From Acanthamoeba castellanii str. Neff (Eukaryota; Discosea; Longamoebia; Acanthamoebidae), in the NCBI RefSeq assembly GCF_000313135.1, contig NW_004457532.1, forward strand, positions 346,177-410,176: DNA of 64,000 nucleotides. The letters run 5' to 3'. How positions within the stretch are numbered: the first letter of the stretch is position 1; the number at the start of each line of letters is the position of its first letter. A program made the position numbers and the translations under genes. The notes under the pieces are model-generated. The model was not told where the DNA came from. It made no database searches and saw nothing but the letters and a program-made list of their open reading frames with translations. This document shows positions 54,182 through 64,000 of this stretch, one piece after another.

Positions 54182-54200
54182 CCCTTACGTTGGCCCACAC
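54128..54200. repeat. Perfect 22-base foldback at the RT break
   Basis: Arms 54128-54149 and 54179-54200 are exact reverse complements (arm starts GTGTGGGCCAACGTAAGGG) with a 29-base loop. Similarity continues imperfectly outward (GGCGACAATGGTG against GGCAACGATGGTG on the other strand). Confidence 0.9.
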
Positions 54201-54342
54201 CATCAGCCACCATCGTTGCCCCAGTTTGGCACGGCTGTTGCTGGTGGAGCGACCTCACCAACGTCACCACTGACACGCTGGTGGAGATACCAACCACTGC
54301 TGAGTCATTCATTGGCGACTTTGACACACTACCAGAACTGCT

Positions 54343-55362
54343 ATGGAACAAGAAGTGGGTCTGGATGGCCTTTTGGATCTCTGGTGCACCCAGACCAGAG
54401 GCTGGTCGGCCAACGCTGTCAACGTGCTGACCGCGGCACTGGCCACATCAACGTGGCGCAAGTATCATGGGTACCTCCTGCGATTCTGCGACTTCTGCTG
54501 GGAACGCAAGATCTCATTCCCCCCACGCCCTCACGTCGCTGTCGCAGCCACAGCCAACTTCGTCAAGGCGGCCACACGCTCAACACAGCGACCAACCTCC
54601 ACTATCAACTCCATCCTGGCAGCTGTAGCAGCGCTCTACGAACCCCTAAACCTCTTCCCAACAAGAGACCCACTCATCACTCAACTGCAGAAGGGAATCA
54701 TCCACACACGAACAAAGCAACCAATAGCCACAAGCCCATCATTTGACCCATCAGCAATCAGGACCTCTTCCACCGATGGGGAGAGCAACCTACAAAATCC
54801 CAACTTCAGGCCAAGCTACTCGCCCTCCTATGCCTCCTCAGGGCCTTCAGGGTATCAGCAACAGCACTCCCATACTTCAACGCCGTGAGCCGAGCCTCAA
54901 CCAACAAGAAGCTCGTCGTCCCCGTCATCGGCTACAAGAACAACCCCTGGGAGAGGGCAACACAGTCACCATCTTCCAATCATCAGACGAACGATGCTGC
55001 CCCATCACAACGTTCAAGGACTGGAAGACGCGCACACGCGCCATCCGCGCCAGCGCACGCGACTGCCGACTCCTCTTCACACTAGAAAGCCCCACCGCCA
55101 GCTTCGTCCAGACGAGTGCGCGACAATCCTGCGCGACACAGCACGGGAAGCGGGTCTAGACGTCGCAATCTTCACACCGAAGACCTTCCGCAAGACGGGT
55201 GTACGGACCGGCCTCGACGCCGGCATCCAACCAGACGCCATCCTCAACCTGGGCGGATGGGCAAGCGCCAAGACGTTCTGGCACCACTACATCTCATGCT
55301 CCATTCCTGACAACTACACCGACCTCATATTCAACATCAACTCCCCATCGCCACCACCGTGA
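54343..55362 (+). pseudogene. Frameshifted tyrosine recombinase of the DIRS element
   Basis: The N-terminal core-binding domain (STWRKYHGYLLRFCDFCWER, PLITQLQKGI) is in one frame to about 54770. The continuation holding the first catalytic region (KLLALLCLLRAF) is in a second frame to about 54945. The stretch ERCCPITTFKDWKTRTRAIR is in a third frame. The C-terminal box (FTPKTFRKTGVRTGLDAGIQ, then LNLGGWASAKTFWHHYIS with the Trp and the catalytic Tyr) is back in the first frame to the stop at 55360-55362. Three frameshifts mean no active recombinase from this copy. The domain order and motifs fit DIRS/Ngaro recombinases. Confidence 0.8.
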
Positions 55363-55383
55363 CACTGGCTGTCTCTGTACAAA

Positions 55384-55470
55384 CATACAGAGTGGCTCAA
55401 ACCAATAGGTAATATGAATCACCGCCATAGGCAGTGATACAGATTATCAGTAGGGAGAGCCACTCTGTAT
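55384..55470. repeat. Internal complementary region of the DIRS element
   Basis: The first part (to about 55435) is complementary to the left outer end plus the start of the left terminal repeat (52427-52481). The second part (about 55438-55470) is complementary to the right outer end (55604-55636). This is the template used in DIRS replication to rejoin the ends. A few mismatches to the termini show age. Confidence 0.8.
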
Positions 55471-55518
55471 AGTAACCCACCCACCATCCCCACGGCGGCA
55501 CAGCGCAAGCGAGGAGAA

Positions 55519-55615
55519 GAGAACTAACAATACGAGGACTTGTTTAATCTTTTATTTTCTTGTATTTCGTTACACGGTAACTAAAAAGAATAAATGATTA
55601 AACATACAGAGTGGC
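55519..55615 (-). repeat. Right inverted terminal repeat of the DIRS element
   Basis: Reverse complement of 52469-52565, followed by about 21 bases of unique right end (CTCCCTACCGATAATCTGTA) that are repeated in complement inside the internal complementary region. Confidence 0.9.
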
Positions 55616-55688
55616 TCTCCCTACCGATAATCTGTAATTAATTAGCTGGCGTACGCGTACAAGTCCCTTTCTGCTGCAGGGAAGGAGC

Positions 55689-58600
55689 TTAGAGGGTGGC
55701 GAAGTAGTCATCGAGGATGTCCAGCATTGCGGTGAACGAGGGCCGCTGGCTGGCTCGCTCCTGCCAACAGTCCCGCATGAGCTTGGCCACCACCTTGATG
55801 GGCACATGCAACGGCAGCAGACACCGGGCTTAGTTCATGAACGGGCACAAGAGAGGGCGCCATCGGAGGGGGAGGGGAGAGATAAGGGTTGTATACCTCC
55901 GGACACGAGGGCGAGATGGGAAGGGTCTGCTTGTCCTGGGCCACCTTGAAGGCCACCGTGAGCTCGTCGTCACCTTCGAACGGCTCCTTCCGCTCCCACA
56001 GCTCCCACAACAAGACGCCTGTTGTTGTGCGTTGTGTGTTGCGCGCGTCAGCATTCATCAGTGGCCTTCAAACCCCCCCCCGCTGTGAGCTGTGGTGTGT
56101 CGTACCAAAGGCCCAGGCGTCGCTCCCCTCCGAAAACTTGTGCATCATCGCCTCCGGACTCATGTACCGCACTACGCCACCACGCAACGCAACGCAACAC
56201 AACACAACGCGATGAGATATGTATGATTCAGAGTCAGAGGCGGGGACGCGGCGGGCGTACCGGGGCCGAGGAAGGTCTGGGTGGCGCTCTGGGCGTAGAC
56301 CTGCTCCTTGGGCTTGAAGTGGCAGAAGGCAAAGTCGTTGACGTAGGCACGACACCCGTCGCCGACGAGGATGTTGCGCGATGCGATCCGCGAGTGGAGA
56401 ATGCCCTCCTTGTGCAGGTGGTGAATGCCGGCGGCGGTCTCCTTGGCCATCTTGACGAAGGCCTTCCACGGGAGGTCGGCACGCGTGGGTCCGCGCAACA
56501 CGCTCTCCAGACTGCCGAACCGGTAGTACTGCGACACCACACATACGTTGGGCAGCTCGCTGTGTGTGTGTCGTGTTGTGTGTGTGTCGTGTGTGTGTCG
56601 TGTGTGTGTCGTGTGTGTGTCGTGTGTGTCGTGTGAGCAGTGGGCACACGCACGACACGCGCACGCACGCACAGGCACTGGGCGCCACAGTACCAGCAGG
56701 CGCCGACAAAGTTGGCGAGTGAGGGGTGGTGGGACAGGAGGGTCATCGCGGCGGCCTCCTTCTTAAACAGCTCCACCATGCCGCTCGTCATGTCCGCAGC
56801 GTCGTCCAGCTTCTTCACCGCCACGATCGTGCCGCGCCACCACGCCTACAGGCGCAACACACACACACGTGGAATGTTGCGGAATGTCAGTCACAACACG
56901 CATTGTGGCACAGTGATGAGAGGTCGGTACCTTGTAGACGGTGCCGTAGCTGCCGGAGCCGATCTTGGAGATGATGTGGAGCTCGTCGAAGCGGATCTCT
57001 TTGAACTTCTCCTGGGCCTTGTCCTCGTCAGACTTGCGCTTCTCCTCCTGGCCCTGGCCCTCGACCTGGGGGCTGGCCTCCCTCCCGCCCTTCACCAGCG
57101 CCCCCGGGAACGGAGCCGGCACCGCGCCCGGCACCTCAAAGTACCCTCCATCGTCGGCCTGCGCAGTGGGCGCTGGTGCGGCCGGCGACTGCGCCTGCGG
57201 TTGGGCCACAGGCGCCTGTGCAGGCGCAGGCGGAGCGAAAGAAGGGGATGACGACGTCGACGAAGCTGGATCGAACTGCTGTTGGCCCGCCTGTGGGTGG
57301 TGCGACGCCAGGCTCCACGATTGCTGCTGTTGCTGTGGCTGTGGCTGGTGTTGTTGTTGGGGTTGCGATTGCTCGTGGTAGGCTGTGGGTGGCGTCATGC
57401 CACTGGGGGAAGAGTGGTAGGCCTGCGCTGGATTCGAGAACATGCCGGGGTCGGGCATCGCGAAGTACTGCGAGGCGTCGGCGTACTGCGGGCCGGGCGA
57501 CGGGAACGACAGCGGCTCCTGCGGCTGCGGCTGCGGGGACTGCGAGTACGGGTACTGAGCGTAGGGGGCCGGCGGCAGGCCGTACGACGGAACCGGTGGC
57601 CTGGAGTACGCGGCCGCAGGGTCGTAGGGCTGCTGGTGCGGATAGGGCGCCGGCGCCGAGAGCGGGTACACGGGAGTCGGGGCCGGGGCGCTGCCGCAGG
57701 AGCCGTAGGGCGAGTCGGTACACGGCGCAGGGTAGGCGGCGGGTCCGGAGGCGTAGGGCGCGGGCTGCTGGGCGTAGGCCATCGCCGATGACGGGCACGC
57801 CGAACAGGGCGGGCACATTTCGCGAAATCGGGCCAGCAGTTTCTAGAGAGGGAAGGGAGTGGGCTCATCAGTGAAGGCCAACACAATGTGAAGAACCATT
57901 GGTACATGATGGGGAGTGGAGTCGAACCTGAGCATCAGCGATGAAGGCCTTGGCGCAGGCGTCGTTGCTGTATTGCAGCTGGAAGGCGGCCACTTGATTC
58001 TCGAATTGGACGCCGTGCTCCTCGGCACGCTCAACGTTCTTCTGGTTGAGCGCCTGCAGCCACGCAACAACAACAAAAAAGAGTGAAGGAAATTTAGTTC
58101 CGACTACACGTGTCTCTTTCGTTCTTTTTGTAGCTGGATTGGGGGGGCAAGATACGTACCACGCCCAGCTGGTGCATATGGTTCTGGTTCTTGATTTCCT
58201 TGATGGCTTGCTCCACCTGATCCTGGCGAATAATTTTCGGTCCCTCACGCCTGTACTTTTCAAGCAACGCCTGATCGAAAGAGTAACGATCATCAGTGCC
58301 CCGCCAGAGCGCCTGTATTGCGGTGCGTACTTTGGCTTCCCTGATGAAGGGCTGCGCAGATAAATCCGCGCCGAACTGGGGCGTGAACTGTGCGAAGCGT
58401 TCTTCCAGGGGTGGTCCGTATTCCTGGACCTTCTGGGCGTTCTTCTGGACCAAGGCCTGCGCAAGATATTCAATTCAAACAGCGATGACGACATTGCACC
58501 GCATTCATCATCATCATCATCACTAACTGTTGACGCACCATCGACAGGTAATGAATTTCGTTGTGGCTCTTGAACTCGGAGATGGCCTGCCGAACTTCCT

Positions 58601-61600
58601 CTTCTCGAGCGATGACCGGGCCTTCCTTCTTGTATTTCTCGAGAAGCGTCTGTTGTTGGTGTTGGGGTGATGAGGAGTCAGTGATGGGATTCAATCGCAT
58701 GGTGCGCTGGTGGTGATGGTAGTATGGACGGAGGCGCACCTTGGTCTCTCGCACGAAGGACTGAGCACACGAGTCGCTCGCGTAGTGGTTCATGAAGTCA
58801 TCGAACAGCTCTTGCAGCTTGGGTCCGTGCGTTTGAACGGTCTCAGTGTTACGCTGGGAAAGACCCTGTACAATGCATGGAGCACACGTCAGCACACGTC
58901 AGCGCACGCACGCACGCACGCAAAACAGCACACAAACTACACGATTACGTGCGTGTGGCGCTTTAGGTACCATGGAGAGGAAATGTGTGTGGTTGGTGCT
59001 CTTGATCGAGGAGATGGCCTGTCGCACTTCCTCTTCTCGCTTAAGGATCGGGGCCTCCTTCTTGTACTTGGCCAAGAGGGCCTGATCGAAGAGCAAAGAA
59101 AGTGCGCACTTTTGAGCACTGTACGTCGTAGTCGACACCAAGACACGTGCATTGGTTTGGTGGCTTGGTCGCGCACCTTTCCCTCCTTCACAAACTGTGC
59201 AGCGATCTTGTCCTCGCTGTACTCTCCCAGGAAGTCATTGAATTCTTGCTCGAACTCGGGTCCGTGTCGTTCCACCTGCTCGTGATTCTTTTGTTGCAGG
59301 TACTGCGCGCGCCCACACACACACACAACACACACACACGTCCGATGGTCAGAAACAATACGTTGGGAGGAATAGTGTAACATGCCACAGTGGTACGCAC
59401 CATGGAAAGGAAGTGCATGTGGTTGGTGCTCTTGACGGCACGGATGGCCTTCTGCACTTCTTCGTCCCTCAGTATGCCAGGGCCGTCTTTGTGATACCGA
59501 TCGCACAGCGCCTTTGTGGGAAAAGTGAAGTTTAGATAGGAGTTATAAACGCAGGGCTTAACCATACATTGCAGTGCGACGAAGACGTATCAAGACTGAC
59601 GAGGGGTGATTACCTTGATTTCCTTGACGAACATTTGGGCGTACTTGTCATGTTCGTATAGCGCCATGAAGTCCCGGTACTGTTCTACGAACTTCTCGCC
59701 GTACTGCTCGAGCTGAGTCGGGTTCCTTTGGTTTAGAGCCTGCAACAGCCATAACAAACGTTATTTTGAGTTCATCGTGCAATTGCAGACCACGATGTCA
59801 ACGTTGGTTGTTCCATCCACATTTCCATTTACATGGGAAGTGAAGAAGCTGTTATGACCAAGGGCACGTACCATGCTCAGATAGTGCACGCTGTGGGTCG
59901 ATTTGAAGTCGCTGATGACCGCTGTGACTGCGGCTTCGTGGATGACCTCGGGTCCAACAGTTTTGTAGCGCGCCACCAAATCCTGGATAGGGTAGTGGGT
60001 GAGGCAGAGTGTCCGTCGGCGAGGTGAGGCGAACGGACTGCAAATGAATGAGGACTGCTTGCGGCGTACGGTCCACTCTTTCACCGTGGCGGTGAACTCC
60101 TTGGTCGGATTTTTGCCGCAGGTGGCGATCAGATGCTCCAGCTGCTCCTCCACCCTCGGCCCATGGACCTTCACCTGATCCGCGTTCCTCTGGGCAAGCG
60201 CCTAGCGACACCACGCCGAAGAAGGAAATCAGCTTAACTCCTATCAAAATAAAATAAAATATAATAAGAAATAACAAAAACATAATAATAATAATAATTC
60301 GTAATAATGAGTGTGAAGGAAGGTACCATGGTGAGGTAGTGGACGTTGTTCTCGTTACGGATCTGGGAGATGGTACGCCGGACCTCCTCCTCCCAGGTGA
60401 TGACCGGTCCCTCTCTGTGGTATTTGTCGAGCAAGGCCTGCACCATCGCATGCGGCTCGATTTAGTTCCGCCCGATGACAATCGCACCAAACCGAGGTAA
60501 TTTGGCCCGTTCAAGTTCGAACCTTGCCAGAGGCAACGAAGGTGCTCGCCCTCTCCTCGAACCCATACAAGGACAGGAACGCCTCGAATTGTGCCTCGAA
60601 CTTAGGGCCGTAGTTGAGTACCGAGTCGCTGTTCCGCTGGTTGAGCGCCTGGTGCGGGTCGGAGAGAAAGAAGCTATTGTAACAATCCTCAATTACCAGA
60701 TCGGCGCATTGATGGCGGTCATGAATGACCGACACCATGGTCACGCACCATTTGAAGGTAGTGCATGTTGTTTGTAGACTTGAATTTGCTGATCTCCTGA
60801 TCGATGAGTTGCGTTTGGTGGATTTGCGGGCCTTCGGTCCGATAGCGCTCGAGAAGGGCCTGCGGCCGCGTTGCGTGAGCCATACAAGAGGTGGTGGTGA
60901 GTGTTAGATCAACTTCTTCCCTAGAAAGTAATAGTTGCCGGTTCGGAAAGAACCGACGTGCCTGGGCTTGGGTGATGAACTCCTGGGCGTCCTGGCACGG
61001 CGAGTCGGCGTAGGTGGCCACAAACCGGTCGACCTCCTGCTCAAAGGCAGGGCCGTGTTGGTAGACCCAATCTGCGTTGTGTTGGCTCAGTCCCTGTGTG
61101 TGGTAAAGCGGGGAAACCGATTGGATTGATGAGGGTCGAGAGTCAAAGAGGCCCATCAAGACAGAGAGTGATGGAGACCGAACCAGGGAGAGATTGTGCA
61201 GGTGGTTCTGGGACTTGATGCTGGCGATGACCTTGCGCACTTCGGCTTCGTGGAGGATGGTCGGGTAGATGCTGATGAGTGCAAGAAGAAACACAACAGT
61301 TTTGATATCTCAGCTCCCGAGTCTTTCACGAAGCTGTAGCTTAGTCAACATACCTGTTGAACGAGACGAGGGTCCGCTCGACCTCCTTCCTGAAGTCGGC
61401 CATCGCGCGGATGTCGTCGTACGATTGGTAGGCGAACAGAAACTCCTCCGCCTTGGGCACGAACACCTCGCCGTAGCGTTTCATGGCGCTCTCGTTTCTC
61501 TGGGCGATCGCCTGGAAGTGAAGCACGCGGGTCAGTGCGATGAGTGCGTGCGTGCGGGTCGTCGACCAGACACTGTCAGGCGAGGGTGGTGGTTGGTGCG

Positions 61601-62092
61601 ACACCTGCTGAGTGAAGTGTAGGACGTTGTCGGAGCGGAAGCGGGCGATGGCCTCGGCGGCTTCGTGCTGGCGTTCGAGCAGGGGGATCTCGGCGTGGAA
61701 CCGCCCCAGCAAGCTGGTGCACTCCCGCACCAGCTTGTCGACGGCCGGGTCGGACTCCTGCAGATGGCCGAAGTGGGCCTGGAACGAACCGAACTCGGTC
61801 TCGAACTGCTGCCCTTCGGTCTTGGCCCTCTCGTAGTTGCCCTGGGCCAGCGCCTGGGCACATTGTCGTTTGCGAAGTGTAAGTCATTTTAAGGTCCGAT
61901 ATCCCAAATAAAATGAAATATATTATTATTTAATTTGTTAGTACTAAATAAATTAAAGAAAAAGCAGGTCAAGAAAGGTGGTGCAGAACATAATACTCGG
62001 GGGGGGATGAAAGAAATAAAGAGAGCGAGAAGAACAGACCATAGACAGGGCGTCTCGTGGTAGCCGGCTTGCCGCACTCCGCCACGCCTCCA
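55689..62092 (-). CDS. Tandem two-exon-module protein with C-terminal TKL-like pseudokinase
   Basis: Minus-strand gene of 25 or more exons, about 1,300 residues. From about 61860 down to 57840 there are roughly ten modules of about 80 residues, each made of two phase-0 exons. Half A has the pattern ALNQRNSDSVLNYGPKFEAQ...FVASGK. Half B has the pattern ALLDKYHREGPVITWEEEVR...NNVHYLTM. The last half-B leads into a Pro/Tyr/Gln-rich linker (57818 to about 57080). The kinase-like domain follows: Gly loop GSGSYGTVYK, Lys in IVAVKKLDD, catalytic loop LHSRIASRNILV (HSR instead of HRD), VNDFAFCHF (DFA instead of DFG), YMSPEAMMHKFSEGSDAWAF, LLWELWERKEPF and CWQERASQRPSF. Stop at 55689-55691. The missing catalytic Asp predicts a pseudokinase. 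The first exon (MEAWRSAASRLPRDALSM, ATG 62092) is tentative. Each module looks helical. I know no family for it. Confidence 0.75.
57870..61860 (-). repeat. Tandem array of about ten coding two-exon modules
   Basis: Half-A exons lie near 61857, 61513, 61094, 60650, 60203, 59740, 59303, 58867, 58460 and 58053 (their upstream ends on the minus strand). Half-B exons end in a Met codon directly before the donor (for example NNMHYLQM, HMHFLSM, EIHYLSM). Introns between them are short and unrelated in sequence, so the coding units are old enough for introns to have diverged. Confidence 0.8.
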
Positions 62093-62284
62093 TAACGCTG
62101 CACCGGTGAAAGCGGAATGTAGGCCCCGCGTCTGGGTCGCTACAGGGAAGGGAGTACCAGGAATTCAAGGCAATGCCCGATGTTCGGGTTGCAAGGACCA
62201 ACCACAAATCAAAGCCCGGCAACCAATCCGAAGCTATGACGCCTAATTTATTTTTCAAACATATTGGGGTGAAACAAAATCAAA
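62093..62284. promoter_or_regulatory. Short bidirectional promoter region between the two module genes
   Basis: Only about 190 bases separate the proposed starts. AT-rich near 62240-62284. If the first exons are right, both genes share this promoter; if not, the shared region reaches to about 62477. Confidence 0.4.
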
Positions 62285-64000
62285 ATGAATAACAAGGAAA
62301 AGACACAAAAAAAAATAATCTTGGCGTGCACTGAACAAGGAGGAGGCCACAATCGATCCTGTTCTCGTCCTTCCTTGCGGCAAACAAATGGTGTGGGTCC
62401 CAGCCAGCGCATTTTATGTTGTGTGGGCCTAACCGAGGTAACTCACCATTTGTTTGGTTGCTGTGTCCTGGGCACAGGAGCTGCAACAACAGATAATGAA
62501 GATCAAGGCCGTCAACGCCCCCATGTACCACCTCCGTATGGTGCGCCCTCCCTTCTCTCTTCGCTCTCTCTTCACTCCGACGGAAACCAAATCAAATCAA
62601 AACAACTAATATTAATAATAATAATGCCTTCCATTAAAAATGAATTTATATTTCATTTAAAATATAAATAAATACAGGGCCTGGCACAACGGGACCTCAA
62701 CAAGGTGCAAGAAAACGGGCCACTCCTCGCCGCGCAGTTGTCGGACCTCGAGCAGGCGCCCGGGGCTGCACAAAACCCGCACGTGCAGTCCTTCCTGCGC
62801 GAAGGCCGGGTACGTTTTCGTGCGACGTTGGCCCACGTTGAGAGCTCTCTGATCGGTTCATTGACGCGTTTGTGTTGGTTTGTTTTTGTTTTCATCGCCG
62901 GCAGGCGCTGCTGGACAAGTACGCGGTGGAGTTGCCGCTGCTGCAGAGAGGGGATCAAGTGAAGAAGGCCATACTGAAGATCAAGTCGCAGGGTTCCTGG
63001 TTCAAGCTCGAAGGGGTGCGCAAGCCCACCACACACATGACTCGTTTGCATGGTACCACCATAGGCTGGTATTTCAGGAATTCACACGCAACGCTCCCCG
63101 TGTCACACATATTTGGCGCCAGGCGTTGGCGCAAGGCGATGCGCAAGCGGTCAAGAGCTACGGCGACAGCTTCGAGAACGAGATCAGGACGTTCACACAA
63201 CAGTACGGAGGGGTACGCCGCCTTCCTTCATCCATCGACGCATTCCTCTTTATGGCGAGCGCTCACCGTGTCGTGTCGTTGGTCGTGTTGTGGGTGGGCG
63301 TGGGCGTGGGCGTGGCGTGGGCGTGGGCGTGGGCGTGGGCGTGGGCGTGGGCGTGGGCGTGGGCGTGGGCGTGGGCGTGGGCGTGGGCGTGGGCGTGGGC
63401 GTGGGCGTGGGCGTGGGCGTGGGCGTGGGCGTGGGCGTGGGCGTGGGCGTGGGCGTTGTTGCGTGCAGGAGGCGCTGGCCGGCAGTTTCCTCGACGAGGC
63501 GCAAAAGCTTCTGGGAAGACTGCACCAAGAGGGCGATGGCATCATACGGGCGAGCAGAGTGCGGGAGGAGATCGCCAAGATTCGGCAGCAGGACGACATG
63601 ACGCGCCTCAGCATGGTAATATGTCGTCCCTCCATTCCCGCCTGTGCCGTGTTCTTCGAGAAGAATACTAAAACCAGCGTGACCGGGACGCAGGCGCTCA
63701 ACGTCCGCGACGGCCCAAAGATTTCCCAGCATGGTGCGGCGTTCAAGGCACAGATACAGAGGTTCAAGCAGGCCTATGCAAATGAGCCGGCAGCTCGTGT
63801 CTTTCTCAATGAGTCCGAGGTGCGTTATTAGAGAAAGATCAAACGAACAAAGCTTGCGGTAGTGGCGTTGACATTGACTCGCTAACCATATGAGACAGGC
63901 ACTCCTTTCGAGGTACGAGCGAGAAGCGCCCTCCATCCTGCGCGAGGACGAAGTGAAGAAGGCCATCGCCAATCTGAGGCTCAAATCTGAGCTGATGGCC
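62285..64000 (+). CDS. Divergent paralogous module-repeat protein (partial, runs off right edge)
   Basis: Same module family as the minus-strand neighbour but on the plus strand. Exons: 62285-62437 (tentative first exon), 62478-62538 (ELQQQIMKIKAVNAPMYHLR, a half-B end), about 62680-62809 (GLAQRDLNKVQENGPLLAAQ), 62905-63017 (ALLDKYAVELPLLQRGDQVK), 63122-63211 (ALAQGDAQAVKSYGDSFENE), 63469-63615 (FLDEAQKLLGRLHQEGDGII), 63694-63820 (ALNVRDGPKISQHGAAFKAQ) and 63898 onward (ALLSRYEREAPSILREDEVK). Half A and half B alternate as in the neighbour. The gene is cut by the window end, so whether it also ends in a kinase-like domain is unknown. The start is uncertain; ATG 62285 gives an in-frame phase-0 join to the second exon, but its product is low in features. 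Confidence 0.7.
63293..63456. repeat. (GTGGGC)n intronic minisatellite
   Basis: About 27 near-perfect copies of GTGGGC in an intron of the plus-strand module gene. G-triplets every six bases on the plus strand make it a strong G-quadruplex candidate. It creates false open frames on both strands (Val-Gly, Ala-Trp, Pro-Thr dipeptide repeats). Confidence 0.95.

Larger units (their letters stand above)
52427..55636 (+). mobile_element. Decayed DIRS-type tyrosine-recombinase retroelement
   Basis: About 3.2 kb bounded by inverted terminal repeats (52469-52565 and 55519-55615, nearly identical over 97 bases) with short unique outer ends. An internal complementary region at 55384-55470 is complementary to both outer ends, joined head to tail. 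This is the terminal plan of DIRS elements, which lack target-site duplications and use a tyrosine recombinase. Inside, in order, are a gag-like frame, the first part of a reverse transcriptase, a foldback, and a tyrosine recombinase broken by frameshifts. The rest of the RT, the RNase H and the methyltransferase usual in DIRS elements are missing, so this copy cannot move by itself. It lies between the SDR start (77 bases away) and the 3' end of the kinase-like gene (53 bases away). Confidence 0.85.

Noticed and set aside
58274..58340. Apparent extra residues inside the ninth module (TAIQALWRGTDD)
   Set aside because: Bounded by GTACGC and a CAG acceptor and divisible by three, so it is a short intron that happens to be open, not an insertion in the module.
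63293..63456. CRISPR-like array
   Set aside because: Simple tandem hexamer with no spacers, in a eukaryotic intron. No CRISPR array exists in the window.
63250..63984. Minus-strand Pro-Thr dipeptide repeat protein
   Set aside because: Product of the GTGGGC minisatellite read on the opposite strand; the repeat lies in an intron.

Overview
This window is nuclear DNA of a GC-rich, intron-dense protist. Genes are packed tightly, introns are short GT-AG and loaded with CA/GT microsatellites, intergenic gaps are often under 150 bp, and both strands carry genes. Gene content (Mediator, heat-shock factor, Prp3, site-1 protease, DUSP, F-box and LRR proteins, a DIRS-type retroelement) and base composition fit an Acanthamoeba-like amoebozoan. 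The species is inferred from style and content, not proven. No rRNA, tRNA or CRISPR was recognised. Exon borders were read by eye from splice signals and reading-frame continuity, so they are approximate unless stated.

Left part (1-16 kb, mostly + strand): a neurobeachin-type WD40 protein that appears to lack the PH-BEACH core; an unknown polytopic membrane protein; a small minus-strand protein; a pseudokinase with a Lys/Glu-rich tail that carries an apparent frameshift; a mitochondrial-type polyprenyl diphosphate synthase (ubiquinone side chain); and an intronless protein of unknown function.

Middle (16-47 kb): a complete many-exon site-1 protease (minus); a small secreted protein; an F-box protein fused to a glutamine-amidotransferase/ThuA-like fold (minus); a DUSP-domain protein; MED8 and a heat-shock factor in tandem; two small proteins; a large LRR protein; a Kelch-propeller type I membrane protein (minus); an unknown protein (minus); a second LRR protein with a charged coiled-coil N-terminus (minus); a MaoC-type hydratase; Prp3 (minus); and a peptide-deformylase-like enzyme.

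Right part (48-64 kb): a divergent T4 Rnl1-type RNA ligase; a 3-beta-HSD-like extended SDR with a C-terminal membrane segment (minus); and a decayed DIRS-type tyrosine-recombinase retroelement whose inverted terminal repeats and internal complementary region are still legible. The window ends with two head-to-head genes built from the same roughly 80-residue, two-exon repeat module. The minus-strand copy has about ten modules, then a Pro/Gln-rich linker and a C-terminal kinase-like domain lacking the catalytic Asp. The plus-strand copy runs off the right edge. The strongest candidates for undescribed biology are this module array with its pseudokinase and inverted partner, the RNA ligase, and the BEACH-less neurobeachin.
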